From Bryobacterales bacterium (GTDB taxonomy: Bacteria > Acidobacteriota > Terriglobia > Bryobacterales > Bryobacteraceae): a stretch of 64,000 nt of DNA. Positions 9,284-17,744 of this stretch are shown here, piece by piece. The stretch covers positions 271,360 to 335,359 of the forward strand of contig JADJOP010000003.1 in the NCBI GenBank assembly GCA_016713735.1, written 5' to 3'. The translations under genes were made by a program, and so were the position numbers. The notes beneath the pieces are model-generated. The model did no database searches and was not told where the DNA came from. It worked only from the letters and a program-made list of their open reading frames with translations. How positions within the stretch are numbered: position 1 is the stretch's first letter; the number at the start of each line of letters is the position of its first letter.

Positions 9284-10156
9284 TCACGTCACCGCCTCCA
9301 CCTCAATCACGCCATTGCCCCATACCGTGTGCCGCCCCACGCCCGTCCAGCGCGCGGCTTCCAGATACGGCACAAACTCGCTCAACTCGCCTTCGTAATC
9401 CACCTCGCCGACGAACCCGCCGATGGGATGCGTCTGCCCTGTACGCGACGACCGCCTCGCCGCCGGACTGCGCGCAATCTCGCATCGCGTGATCACGACA
9501 CCCTCGGCCCGCTCCGAGAACGCTTTGAAATCGAGCGCCAGCGGCCCTGCCCCATACAGCGCCCGCAGCGTCGACACTCGGTCGCGGATGCGGCTGATCA
9601 GAATCTGGAACCGCGGCTCGGTCACCAGCCGCCCATCGGCCTTCATCTCCGTCGGCGTGGCGAAGCGCACGCGCACACGGTCCACATGCCCGCGCTTCGG
9701 CATCAGGCTCAGTTGCACCAGGCGATGCTCGGCTGACTTTAGCTCCGCCTTCGATCGGTTCGCCCCCAGCCCCGCTTCGGCCACCCGCGCAAAGGCCCCC
9801 GTGAAGGCCTCCACGGCCGGGTCGCGCGTATCGAAGAGATGCAGGTCGAAGTGGAATGGCTGCCCGCGCCCGATCGTCCGCCCATCCAGATGCGCGGCGC
9901 GAAACACAAACGGCCGCGGCAGATCGCCCAACCCGCTCGGCGCGTGGCCTTCCAGCTTTTCCGTGAGCGCCGCCTGCTCCTCCAGCGCCGGCTGGAAGAT
10001 GCGCTCATAAATTTCAGGCTGCCCCACCTGCCGCGCGGCCTCGCGAAACAGCAAGCCAAAGGCCCCGCGGATGACGTTCCCGGCCTTGCCCACCCCGAAA
10101 TACACCGGCTCAACCGCCTCAAAATGAAAGCGGAAGGCGATGAGCTCAAAGTTCAT
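9284..10156 (-). CDS. cas6: Cas6-family CRISPR RNA endoribonuclease (RAMP protein), solitary
   Basis: 290 residues resembling the Cas6 proteins that cut CRISPR precursor RNA at repeat hairpins (CRISPR_Cas6 family with a RAMP fold). Supporting features are the early block YFGVGKAGNVIRGAFG near residues 18-33, the repeated ferredoxin-like beta pattern, and a glycine-rich C-terminal loop (GVGRHTVWGNG) near 272-282, the hallmark of the family. No other cas gene and no repeat-spacer array occurs within the window, so it is an orphan here. It may serve an array elsewhere or process other RNA. A TACGAT box and a GGAAGG ribosome site precede the ATG. Confidence 0.75.
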   Translation of the reverse strand: MNFELIAFRFHFEAVEPVYFGVGKAGNVIRGAFGLLFREAARQVGQPEIYERIFQPALEEQAALTEKLEGHAPSGLGDLPRPFVFRAAHLDGRTIGRGQPFHFDLHLFDTRDPAVEAFTGAFARVAEAGLGANRSKAELKSAEHRLVQLSLMPKRGHVDRVRVRFATPTEMKADGRLVTEPRFQILISRIRDRVSTLRALYGAGPLALDFKAFSERAEGVVITRCEIARSPAARRSSRTGQTHPIGGFVGEVDYEGELSEFVPYLEAARWTGVGRHTVWGNGVIEVEAVT

Positions 10157-10196
10157 GCCTTCCGCTTACGCTATCGTATTTCGGCCCGCATTGCAC

Positions 10197-10226
10197 CACT
10201 CATCGAAACATTTTCGATGTGGAGTG
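10197..10226. promoter_or_regulatory. Palindrome upstream of cas6 (possible operator)
   Basis: CATCGAAA and TTTCGATG form a perfect 8-bp inverted repeat around CAT (10201-10219), flanked by CACT and AGTG in a longer imperfect palindrome. On the minus strand it covers the -35 position of a TACGAT -10 box (10178-10173) ahead of cas6, so it could bind a repressor. No T-run follows on either strand, which argues against a terminator for the receptor gene that ends at 10293. Confidence 0.45.
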
Positions 10227-10292
10227 TTTCCTGAGCCCACAGGGCCCGGCGGCGCAGTTTGCCGCCGAGGCTCCGTTGTGCGCGGTTCAATA

Positions 10293-13200
10293 TTAGAACC
10301 GCACCTTCGCCCCCAACTGGAAGCGCCGAGCCGCGCTGTTGATCGACCCGCCGATGCGCCCAAACAGCGTCGACGTGTACGTCGTCGTCGGGAAACCGAA
10401 CTCCGGCGTGTTGGTCAGATTGGTCACATCGGCGCGAATCTCCAAATTCACCCGCTCCGTGATCGACGTCCGCTTCAGCAGCGCCGCGTCCATCCCAAAC
10501 CGCCCCGGCCCGCGGAAGAAGTTGCGCCCCGTGTTGCCGAAATCGCCCGCCCCGGTCGGCTGGAACTTGCCGCGTTCGGCCGGGTCGAAGTACCACGGGA
10601 AGCCGCCCTCTTCACGCACAGCGCCCATGTCGCGCGTGCAGCCGTTGCAGTTTGCCGTCGATTGCACCGTGTTGCCGATCGTCGCAAAGCCCGAATAAGC
10701 CGTGAACGGACGCCCACCGTGAATCGTCGCGAAACCGGTAATCTGCCAGCCGCCCACCAGCCGGTTCAGCCACGGCCCGGCATCGCCGCCCATCCGTTTG
10801 CCCCTGCCGAACGGCAGCTCATACACCCAGTAGCTCTGCACCACGTGCGTGCGGTCAAAGTCCGACAGCGCGTAGTTCAGCTTGCGGTTGGCGATATCGA
10901 AAGGCGTCGAGCTGGCCGATTGCCCGTTGCCCGTCGCCGCCACCGTGAACGCCGGATCGAAGCTGCGCGTGTCGAGCGACTTCGACAGCGTGTAGCTGAC
11001 CTGCCAGGAGAGCCCGTTGGAGAAGCGCCGCTCCAGTTGCATCTCGAGCGCGTGATACGTGGAAAAATCGTTCGAGTCGATCACGTTCATGCCGTTGGCA
11101 AACTGCGGAAACGCCTGGAAGAAGTACGGTCCGAGCCCGCTCAGCTCGGGCAGCGAACGGCCGCCCTGGTTGCGTGTGGCCAGCGCCGCCGCCACCGTGC
11201 CCACCGCCCCATTGCGCAGGTCAGTGGCAAACAGCCGCCGCATCGCCGCCGAGCCTGTTTCGCTCGCCGTGCGCCGCGAATCTGCGCCCATGAGTTGATT
11301 GATCAGCGGGCTTTCGCCGCCTGCCGCCACGGTCCGGAATCCGTCCAGGAAGCCGTTGCGGAAGATGTCCACCTGGTTGGCGTTGTAGGCCCCGAACAGG
11401 TTGTGCGCGCGGCGCCCGATGTAGTTCACCTCGAGCACCGTGCGGCTGAACACCTCATGCTGCAGGCTCAACCCCCACTGGTGCGTCTGCGGCGTCTCAA
11501 AGTTGCGGTCCATCACCGTGATGTTGTTCAGCGAAAACGCCGGCGGCTGGGCGAAGTCGCCCGGCTTGGCCGTCGGCGGCTGCAACACCTGCAAATTGCG
11601 CAGGCGGCCGCCGGGCTGCTCGGTGCGCGCAATGGCCACGCCGGGCAGGTTCTGCAAAATGGTCGACGAAATCACGAACGTGTTCAGGCGGTCAAAGGCC
11701 ATCCGGTAGTTGCCGCGCACGCTCGTCTTGCCCTTCCCAAACGGATCCCAGGCGAAGCCCAGGCTCGGCCCCAGGTTGTTGCGGTCGTCGCGGAAGAACG
11801 CGCCCTGCTCCCAGCGCAGCGTGTTCGAAGGCGCCGCGCCGGCGGCCACGCCCAGGTTCGGACGCCGGATGCGCCCGTCGTCGTTGGTCGGGGCCAGCTT
11901 CCACTCCCAGCGCAACCCCAGGTCCAGCGTCAGGTTCTTGCGGATCTTCCAGGTGTCCTGCACAAAGAAGTCATACTCGTCATACTTCGCCGTCACGTCG
12001 TAGAGCTTGCTCACAAACGCATCGCCCTCTGCCACGAACGATTTCGACGTCGAGCCCACGCGCCCCAGCAGGAAGTTGATCGTCGTTTCCAGGTTCGGCC
12101 GGTCGTTGGCCTGTTGGATGCCGGCCGGCAAGCCATACGCCGTGGGATCGACAACGTTGATCGTCCGCGAAAAATTCACGCTCTGCGTCGCGTTCGACCC
12201 GCCGATCGAGCCGCGCGTATCGGTGTGCCGCTGGAAGCGCAGGTTCGTGCCGAACTTGAACGAATGCGCGCCCGTGAAGTAGGCCACGTTATCGACAAAC
12301 TGGTAGGTCGTCAGCCGCCGCAGGTTGCCCGTCAGATAATCCACCGGCATCTGCACCGGCGCTCCGCTAATGGCGATCTTGCTCGTGTCCGCCGTCGGTG
12401 TCACAAAGTCGAAGGCAAATTTGTTCAAGCCGAACACAAACTCGTTGGTCCAGCGCGAACTCGGCGTGAAGCGCCAGTTGAAGGCGTAGTTCTTCGGATC
12501 GCGCTGTGTGTTCACCAGGCAGCCCGTGCCGGGAAAGGCCTCCGAACCGCCGTTGCCGCGGTCGCAGGTGGTGTCCTGCCGGCCAAATGACAGCCGCGCG
12601 TACACCGTGTTCTTGTCGTTGAAGATGTGGTCGAACTTCAGCGTCGTGTCGTACTGCTTTTCCCGCTGCAGCGCCGTGAAGCTATAGAACGCCGTGTTCA
12701 GGCCGTCGCCGCCGCGGTAATCGTTCGGCAGCGGAGCCGTATCCACGAAGCCCTTGATCGTCGGGTCGATGCCCAGCCGCTCGGGGTCCTGCGTCGCGAT
12801 GTTGTAGGTGCCGATGTTCAGCCCGCCCACCACGTTGCCGCTCGAGTCCACCGAAGAGCCCGGCGCGCCAAACGGCGTATTGCGCCCGCCAATCACATAC
12901 CGGAAAATCCCCTGCCGCGCCGACTGCGTGTACACCGTGCGGTTGGTCAGCGCCGATTCGCGCGTGCGCAGGAACTGCTGGTTGTAGAAGAAAAACGTCC
13001 GGTTCTTGATCACCGGACCGCCGATCGACCAGCCAGGGATGTTCTGCACAAACTGGCTCTTGCCCACCCGGTTGAAATTGTTTTGCCACTCGTTGGCGTT
13101 CAGCCGAGGCGTGCGGTAAAACCAGAATACGTCGCCGTGAAATTCGTTGGTGCCCGACTTGGTCACCATCGCCACCTGCCCGCCCGAGTTGCGCCCGAAC

Positions 13201-13880
13201 TCCGCCGTGAAGTTCCCCGTCAGCACCTTGAACTCAGCCAGCGAATCCGGATTCGTGCGGATGGGCGCGAAGTTTGAGCCGCCCGCCGAGGTCTCGTTGG
13301 CGTCGATGCCGTCCACGGTGAAGTTCCAGGCCCGGTCGCGCGCGCCATGCACGTGCGTGCCGCCGCCCGTATTGGCGCCGGACACCACGCCCGGCTGCCG
13401 CAGCACCAGGTCCAGCGGATTGCGCCCGCGCGTGCCCACAATCGGCAGGTCGCGAATCACATTGCCCGTGAAGACGTTGCCGAAGTTGCCCGAGGTCGAG
13501 GTCTGCACGGTCTCATAGGTGCCGGCCACCTCCACCGTCTCCGACACCTGCCCCACTTCCAGCGTGACGTTGACCGTCATCGGCTGGCCGATGTTCAGTT
13601 GATTGCCCTTGGAAGTGAACTTCTTGAAGCCCGCCGCTTCCACGCTCACCGAGTAGGTGCCCGGCTGCAGAGCTTCAAACACATACGCCCCGGCGTCGGA
13701 CGATTGGGTGGTGAAGGTCGAGTTCGTGCCTTCATTCACAATGCGCACAGTGGCGCCGGGCACTGAAGCGCCGGAGCCATCCTGAACGGTTCCTACTGCC
13801 CTGGAGGTGGTGCCCTGCGCGAACGCGGAGGCACACAATAAAAACGACGTGACAACAACCAGAAAGCCCCTATTTGCCAT
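10293..13880 (-). CDS. TonB-dependent receptor with carboxypeptidase-regulatory-like domain (Oar type), copy 1
   Basis: 1195-residue outer-membrane transporter. A signal peptide (FLVVVTSFLLCASAFAQ) is followed by a carboxypeptidase-regulatory-like beta domain near residues 25-115, a plug region with GNVIRDLPIVGTRGRNPLDL near 135-155, and a long beta-barrel that ends in an aromatic residue (LGAKVRF). Such receptors are greatly expanded in acidobacteria and are thought to import large or polymer-derived nutrients. The substrate is not deducible. The ATG lies 6 nt after a TACGAT box (13892-13887), so the mRNA may be leaderless. Confidence 0.92.
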   Translation of the reverse strand: MANRGFLVVVTSFLLCASAFAQGTTSRAVGTVQDGSGASVPGATVRIVNEGTNSTFTTQSSDAGAYVFEALQPGTYSVSVEAAGFKKFTSKGNQLNIGQPMTVNVTLEVGQVSETVEVAGTYETVQTSTSGNFGNVFTGNVIRDLPIVGTRGRNPLDLVLRQPGVVSGANTGGGTHVHGARDRAWNFTVDGIDANETSAGGSNFAPIRTNPDSLAEFKVLTGNFTAEFGRNSGGQVAMVTKSGTNEFHGDVFWFYRTPRLNANEWQNNFNRVGKSQFVQNIPGWSIGGPVIKNRTFFFYNQQFLRTRESALTNRTVYTQSARQGIFRYVIGGRNTPFGAPGSSVDSSGNVVGGLNIGTYNIATQDPERLGIDPTIKGFVDTAPLPNDYRGGDGLNTAFYSFTALQREKQYDTTLKFDHIFNDKNTVYARLSFGRQDTTCDRGNGGSEAFPGTGCLVNTQRDPKNYAFNWRFTPSSRWTNEFVFGLNKFAFDFVTPTADTSKIAISGAPVQMPVDYLTGNLRRLTTYQFVDNVAYFTGAHSFKFGTNLRFQRHTDTRGSIGGSNATQSVNFSRTINVVDPTAYGLPAGIQQANDRPNLETTINFLLGRVGSTSKSFVAEGDAFVSKLYDVTAKYDEYDFFVQDTWKIRKNLTLDLGLRWEWKLAPTNDDGRIRRPNLGVAAGAAPSNTLRWEQGAFFRDDRNNLGPSLGFAWDPFGKGKTSVRGNYRMAFDRLNTFVISSTILQNLPGVAIARTEQPGGRLRNLQVLQPPTAKPGDFAQPPAFSLNNITVMDRNFETPQTHQWGLSLQHEVFSRTVLEVNYIGRRAHNLFGAYNANQVDIFRNGFLDGFRTVAAGGESPLINQLMGADSRRTASETGSAAMRRLFATDLRNGAVGTVAAALATRNQGGRSLPELSGLGPYFFQAFPQFANGMNVIDSNDFSTYHALEMQLERRFSNGLSWQVSYTLSKSLDTRSFDPAFTVAATGNGQSASSTPFDIANRKLNYALSDFDRTHVVQSYWVYELPFGRGKRMGGDAGPWLNRLVGGWQITGFATIHGGRPFTAYSGFATIGNTVQSTANCNGCTRDMGAVREEGGFPWYFDPAERGKFQPTGAGDFGNTGRNFFRGPGRFGMDAALLKRTSITERVNLEIRADVTNLTNTPEFGFPTTTYTSTLFGRIGGSINSAARRFQLGAKVRF

Positions 13881-13938
13881 CCAGACATCGTAGCAAACAG
13901 CACGAAATCAGGCAGCACGCCCAGGTGGTGAATTTCGG

Positions 13939-14475
13939 CTAATCTTCCGGTTCCAACACCGAGCTCAGGTCGTTCAGCATCTGTCGCTCCTCGTCACTGA
14001 ACCGTTCCTTGAGTTCGAGGCTGCTCAGCCGTTCGCGCCGCGCCTCGTCGTCCAACCCGCGCAATTCCTGAAGTTCACCCGCCATCAGCCGCCGCCGCCC
14101 GGCCGGCATCTCGGCCAGCTTGCGCCGCATCTCGCGCACAGCCTTTTGCCGCTCCGGAGGCAGTTGCCGGAAGTTGTCCAACTGCCGCGCCAACCGTTGC
14201 CGCTCGGTCGGTTCAAGCGACCGGTACTCCTCCAGCCGCCGCTGAAACAGCTCCCGCCTCTCCGGAGGCAGGGCCTTGAGGGCCCGCCGCCGCTGCTGCG
14301 GCGTCATCCGCTGGAATCTCTCCAGTTGCTTCTGAAACTGCGTCACCTCGCGCGCCGACGGCCCCTTGCGCGGTGCAATCAGCCCGCCCTTGGGCCGGAA
14401 CTGCGCCGCCGCCGGAGCCGTGAGCATCGTCGCCCACGCGGCTGCCATTATTACGGACGTGGCAATCCAGCGCAT
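13939..14475 (-). CDS. DUF3106-like secreted protein
   Basis: 178-residue exported protein with a signal peptide ending ATMLTAPAAAQ. It has repeated short helices of the form LPPERRELFQRRLEEYRSL that are rich in Arg, Glu, Leu and Pro, as in DUF3106 proteins. It is the third gene of a minus-strand unit, 34 bp after the anti-sigma gene, itself 28 bp after the ECF sigma gene. This order suggests a periplasmic partner or target of the anti-sigma system, perhaps a sensor. That role is inferred from position only. Confidence 0.75.
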   Translation of the reverse strand: MRWIATSVIMAAAWATMLTAPAAAQFRPKGGLIAPRKGPSAREVTQFQKQLERFQRMTPQQRRRALKALPPERRELFQRRLEEYRSLEPTERQRLARQLDNFRQLPPERQKAVREMRRKLAEMPAGRRRLMAGELQELRGLDDEARRERLSSLELKERFSDEERQMLNDLSSVLEPED

Positions 14476-14509
14476 ACTCCCTCTTTACCCTCCCCCACCC
14501 TCTCGCGGG

Positions 14510-15052
14510 CTAGAGGCTCTTCTCGCCAGAAGCATCCAGCTTCAGTTCCTCATTCAATTCCCGCAGCAGGTTCAGGTCGTCCAGCGAACGGTCCACCTGC
14601 TCCACATCCACGCGGTCAAACATCACCGCCTGCTTGTTCTCCAATTCCACCGGCTGCGGCGTCTGGAACAGGAACACCCCGATCATCAGCAAACACGTCG
14701 CCGCCACCGGCACCGCCGGACGCAACGGGAACGGGAAGGCCCGCTCCAACATACGCTTCCACCACGGCTGCGCCTGTCCGGCATCAATGGCCGCATACAG
14801 CCGCCGGTTGAAATCCTGCGACACCGTCTCCGGCTCCCACGCATCCAACGCCGACCACACCGCCTTCTGCCCTTCCAACACCTCGCGGCACGACGCACAC
14901 CCGGCCGCATGCGCCTCCAGGCGCACCGTCTCCTCGGGCGTCATCGTCCCTTCCATCCACGCCAGAAACAGCTCCGCCTGCTCGCCCTCCTGCAAAGGAC
15001 ACCGGTAGGGCGCGTCGCCGGTCGAGCCTGCCTGCGGTTCGTAACTTCTCAT
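14510..15052 (-). CDS. Membrane anti-sigma factor with zinc-finger (zf-HC2-like) domain
   Basis: 180-residue protein that should hold the neighbouring ECF sigma factor inactive. The cytoplasmic N-terminus carries the ZAS-type motif HAAGCASC near residues 46-53. A membrane helix (VPVAATCLLMIGVFLF) lies near 120-135, followed by an acidic outside tail. The frame opens earlier, but the ATG at 15052 has AAAGGAGGGTGCG directly in front and is chosen as start. It follows the sigma gene by 28 bp in the same operon. Confidence 0.85.
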   Translation of the reverse strand: MRSYEPQAGSTGDAPYRCPLQEGEQAELFLAWMEGTMTPEETVRLEAHAAGCASCREVLEGQKAVWSALDAWEPETVSQDFNRRLYAAIDAGQAQPWWKRMLERAFPFPLRPAVPVAATCLLMIGVFLFQTPQPVELENKQAVMFDRVDVEQVDRSLDDLNLLRELNEELKLDASGEKSL

Positions 15053-15080
15053 CGCACCCTCCTTTCCCTTCAGACGCCCT

Positions 15081-15803
15081 CTATGCGAAATGCGACAGCC
15101 GCCCCCGCAACGTCTCATACGCGCGAAACAGCAGCGACTTCACCGCCGATTCGGAACACTCCAAAACCTTGGCGATCTGCGCATATTCTAACTCTTCATA
15201 TTTGTGCATGAGAACCGCCGCCCGCTGCTTGGCCGGCAGACTCTCAATCGCCTGGCGAATCTCCGCCATCCGCGACTCCCGAACCATCCGCTGCTCCACG
15301 CTCGGCAAACGGTCCGCCACCTGCCTCACCGCCCCGTCCAACACCTGTTCGTCCAAACTGTCCTGATTGCGCGTGTTGCGGTTGTCGCGAATCCAGTTCA
15401 GCGCCAGGTGGGTGGCGATCCTGAACAGCCATGTGGTGAACTTCGCCGTCGGCTCGTAGGTCTCCCGCGAGCGGTATACCCTCAGGAATACCTCTTGCGC
15501 CAGCTCCTCGGCCACCGCCTGATTCTGCACCATACGGTAGAGAAAGTGGATCACCGGCGTCCGGTGCTTCTCCAGCAACAGCGAAAAACTGGCCTGATCC
15601 CCAGCCCTAACGCGCAGCATTAACTCGCTGTCGAATTCAAGCGTTGCCACGGCCGCCATGTCAGTGGGAACACCGGGCTCGTCGGAATGTTGCGGCGTGT
15701 CGGAAAAAGCGGCAGCGGGGACGGACGCCGCGGGGACAGTTGGTACGGGAACGGTGTGCCGCACCCCCAACTCTTCCGGTCCTCGCGTGTTCCCCATCAT
15801 CAC
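15081..15803 (-). CDS. ECF (sigma-70 family) RNA polymerase sigma factor
   Basis: 240-residue sigma factor. Region 2 covers about residues 70-135 (RMVQNQAVAEELAQEVFLRV and the melting segment TWLFRIATHLALNWIRD). Region 4 with a helix-turn-helix covers about 175-235 (LPAKQRAAVLMHKYEELEYA). A 55-residue Pro/Ala-rich N-terminal stretch is unusual; an internal ATG at 15659 (MAAVATLEFDSEL) may be the true start. It heads the sigma/anti-sigma/DUF3106 operon, so activity is probably governed by release from the membrane anti-sigma factor. Confidence 0.93.
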   Translation of the reverse strand: MMMGNTRGPEELGVRHTVPVPTVPAASVPAAAFSDTPQHSDEPGVPTDMAAVATLEFDSELMLRVRAGDQASFSLLLEKHRTPVIHFLYRMVQNQAVAEELAQEVFLRVYRSRETYEPTAKFTTWLFRIATHLALNWIRDNRNTRNQDSLDEQVLDGAVRQVADRLPSVEQRMVRESRMAEIRQAIESLPAKQRAAVLMHKYEELEYAQIAKVLECSESAVKSLLFRAYETLRGRLSHFA

Positions 15804-15845
15804 CCGGTCCTCGCCCCCCTTGGACGCACCCCGAGCCCGCTTGGA

Positions 15846-16391
15846 TTACAACGCAACCGTATGAAGCTTCGTATAGATGCTCCCGCCAGCCCCCTGCCTG
15901 CTCTCATATAAGTGGAATTCCGACGCCACGAAGCTCCCGGCCTCCACCAGCGGCAGTTGCGCCACGGCCCGCCGCAACGGAGCAAGGTCGGAGCCCGCCT
16001 CCACCCGCGCCAGCGTCAAATGCGGCGTGTACTTCCGCGCCTCGCGCGCAATCCCCAGCGGCTCCAGCGCCGCTTCTGTCCCTGCGGCCAGCCCGCGCAA
16101 CGCCTCGCCGCCCTCCACCGCCACCCAGAAAATGCGCGGGGAATGGGGATTCGGAAACCACCCCAAACCCTTCAAAGTAATCGGGATCACCCCTCCGCGC
16201 GGCAGCGCCCCCAGCGCCCCCTGCAACTCCGGCAATCGCTCTTCCGGCCATTCCCCGATAAACTTGGTGGTGATGTGCAGGTTCTCCACCCGCGACCACC
16301 GGATGTGCGCATGAGGCTTCAGCCGGGCAATCAAATCAGTAAGTTGGCCCGCAACCCCGGCGGGCAGCTCGATCCCCGTGAACAGTCGCAT
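15846..16391 (-). CDS. thpR: RNA 2',3'-cyclic phosphodiesterase (2'-5' RNA ligase family)
   Basis: 181-residue 2H phosphoesterase. The two catalytic HxT motifs, HITTKF near residues 39-44 and HLTLAR near 127-132, are both intact, and the start MRLFTGIELP is typical. The family hydrolyses 2',3'-cyclic phosphate RNA ends and was first described as a 2'-5' RNA ligase. The open frame extends far upstream only as antisense of the glycosylase gene. The ATG at 16391 overlaps that divergent gene if the latter begins at its nearest possible start (16344). Confidence 0.9.
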   Translation of the reverse strand: MRLFTGIELPAGVAGQLTDLIARLKPHAHIRWSRVENLHITTKFIGEWPEERLPELQGALGALPRGGVIPITLKGLGWFPNPHSPRIFWVAVEGGEALRGLAAGTEAALEPLGIAREARKYTPHLTLARVEAGSDLAPLRRAVAQLPLVEAGSFVASEFHLYESRQGAGGSIYTKLHTVAL

Positions 16392-16961
16392 CAGGTTCCC
16401 GCCTCCCAGTTTGCTCCCTCCCGCCGAGGCCCGGCAACTCCCATCCTCCCCCGCGCCTTCTATTCCCGCCCCGCCGTCGAGGTCGCCCCCGACCTCCTCG
16501 GCTGCATCCTCGTCCACGGCCCCCGCGCCGCCCGCATCGTCGAAGCCGAAGCCTACCCTGGCCTCTCCGACCCCGCCTCCCATGCCTACCGCGGCCTCAC
16601 CCCCCGCACCCGCGTCCTCTTCGGCCCCCCCGGCCACGCCTACGTCTACCTCATCTACGGCATGCACGAGTGCCTCAACTTCGTCACCCAGCCCGACGGC
16701 GAACCCGGCTGCGTCCTCATCCGCGCCCTCGAACCCCTCCGCGGCGTCAAACTCCCCACCAACGGCCCCGGCCGCCTCACCCGCGCCATGGCCATCACCC
16801 GCGACCACTACGGCGCCGACCTCACCCGCGGCCGCCTCCGTGTCCACCACGGCGAGCGCGCCGAACCCGTCGCCGCCGGCCCCCGCATCGGCATCGGCCT
16901 CTACCCCGACCTCCCCCTGCGCTTCTGGCTCCAAGGGAATCCATTCGTCAGCCGGGGCTAA
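16344..16961 (+). CDS. 3-methyladenine DNA glycosylase (AAG/MPG family)
   Basis: Base-excision repair enzyme that removes alkylated purines. From about 16437 the protein matches the family: RAFYSRPAVEVAPDLLGC, then ARIVEAEAYPGLSDPASHAY with the catalytic Glu, then GHAYVYLIYGMHECLNFV. It ends at 16961. No ATG or GTG lies close to the conserved beginning. The nearest start in frame is the TTG at 16344, giving 205 residues with an unmatched N-terminus and overlap with thpR. The true start is therefore uncertain, and a small sequence error upstream is possible. Confidence 0.85.
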   Translation: MARNPGGQLDPREQSHQVPASQFAPSRRGPATPILPRAFYSRPAVEVAPDLLGCILVHGPRAARIVEAEAYPGLSDPASHAYRGLTPRTRVLFGPPGHAYVYLIYGMHECLNFVTQPDGEPGCVLIRALEPLRGVKLPTNGPGRLTRAMAITRDHYGADLTRGRLRVHHGERAEPVAAGPRIGIGLYPDLPLRFWLQGNPFVSRG

Positions 16962-17027
16962 GTCAGGCTTTTTCCCGATCTTCTCCCGGCTGCCGTGCGC
17001 CGATGGATCAGTCAGGATGAGATCCGC

Positions 17028-17639
17028 ATGGGAATGAATGGGAAACTGCGGCGTATTGCGCCACAGGACGTCCTCCGCTTCCGCGACGACGAGCAGTTCC
17101 GCAACCGCATGCTCGACACCGGAATCGGCCCCGTGCCCGATCTCGCCTCCGGCCTCTCCATCCTCCCCTGGTATGTCCGCTGGCCCATGCGCTTCCTCCT
17201 GCGCAAACAGATCCGCGCCCTCAGCCAGGCCAAATCCTCACCCGCCGCACCGGCCCCGCCCCGCGACATCCTTGACCTCCACAAGTCCTGGCACGGCCTC
17301 CACTTCCTCCTCACCCAGTCCTCCTGGGAAGGCCCCGAACCCTATCGCAGCGCCATCCTCGGCGGCGAAGAGGTCGGCGACGACCTCGGCTACGGCCCGC
17401 CCCGCCTCGTCCTGCCCGAAACCGTCGAGGAGGTGGCCCGCGCCCTCTCCGCCCTCAGCGCCGCCCAATTGATGACCCGCTTCGACCCCGCCGCCATGGA
17501 CCGCGAAGAAATCTACCCCGGCGGCTTTGTGGAAGACTCCTCCTGGAAACGCGACCTCCGCCGCGACTACGAGCGCCTGCGCGACTTCTACGCCGAGACC
17601 GCCGCCCAGGGCAGCGCCGTCGTCTCCTGGATCGACTAG
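17028..17639 (+). CDS. DUF1877 (YfbM-like) family protein
   Basis: 203-residue cytoplasmic protein. The conserved block HKSWHGLHFLLTQSSWEG near residues 85-102 and the start MGM are characteristic of DUF1877/YfbM proteins, whose function is unknown. The ATG at 17028 has AGGATGAG about 7 nt upstream and is preferred over the GTG at 16995. It lies 66 bp after the glycosylase gene on the same strand. Confidence 0.8.
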   Translation: MGMNGKLRRIAPQDVLRFRDDEQFRNRMLDTGIGPVPDLASGLSILPWYVRWPMRFLLRKQIRALSQAKSSPAAPAPPRDILDLHKSWHGLHFLLTQSSWEGPEPYRSAILGGEEVGDDLGYGPPRLVLPETVEEVARALSALSAAQLMTRFDPAAMDREEIYPGGFVEDSSWKRDLRRDYERLRDFYAETAAQGSAVVSWID

Positions 17640-17732
17640 GCCCGCGCTCACCCGCACCCCCTGCCACCCTCCTCGCCTCACGCCCCTCACCACCCCGCGC
17701 CCCGCGCCCCGCGCCCCGCGCCCCACCGAAGC

Positions 17733-17738
17733 TACACT
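17733..17738 (+). promoter_or_regulatory. -10 box of a probable leaderless promoter (TACACT)
   Basis: TACACT ends 6 nt before the ATG at 17745, with no Shine-Dalgarno sequence between, so transcription would begin at or next to the start codon. Confidence 0.5.
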
Positions 17739-17744
17739 GTTGAC

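Noticed and set aside
9284..10292. A CRISPR array beside cas6
   Set aside because: No direct repeats with regular spacers are found near the gene or elsewhere. The only structure is one palindrome.
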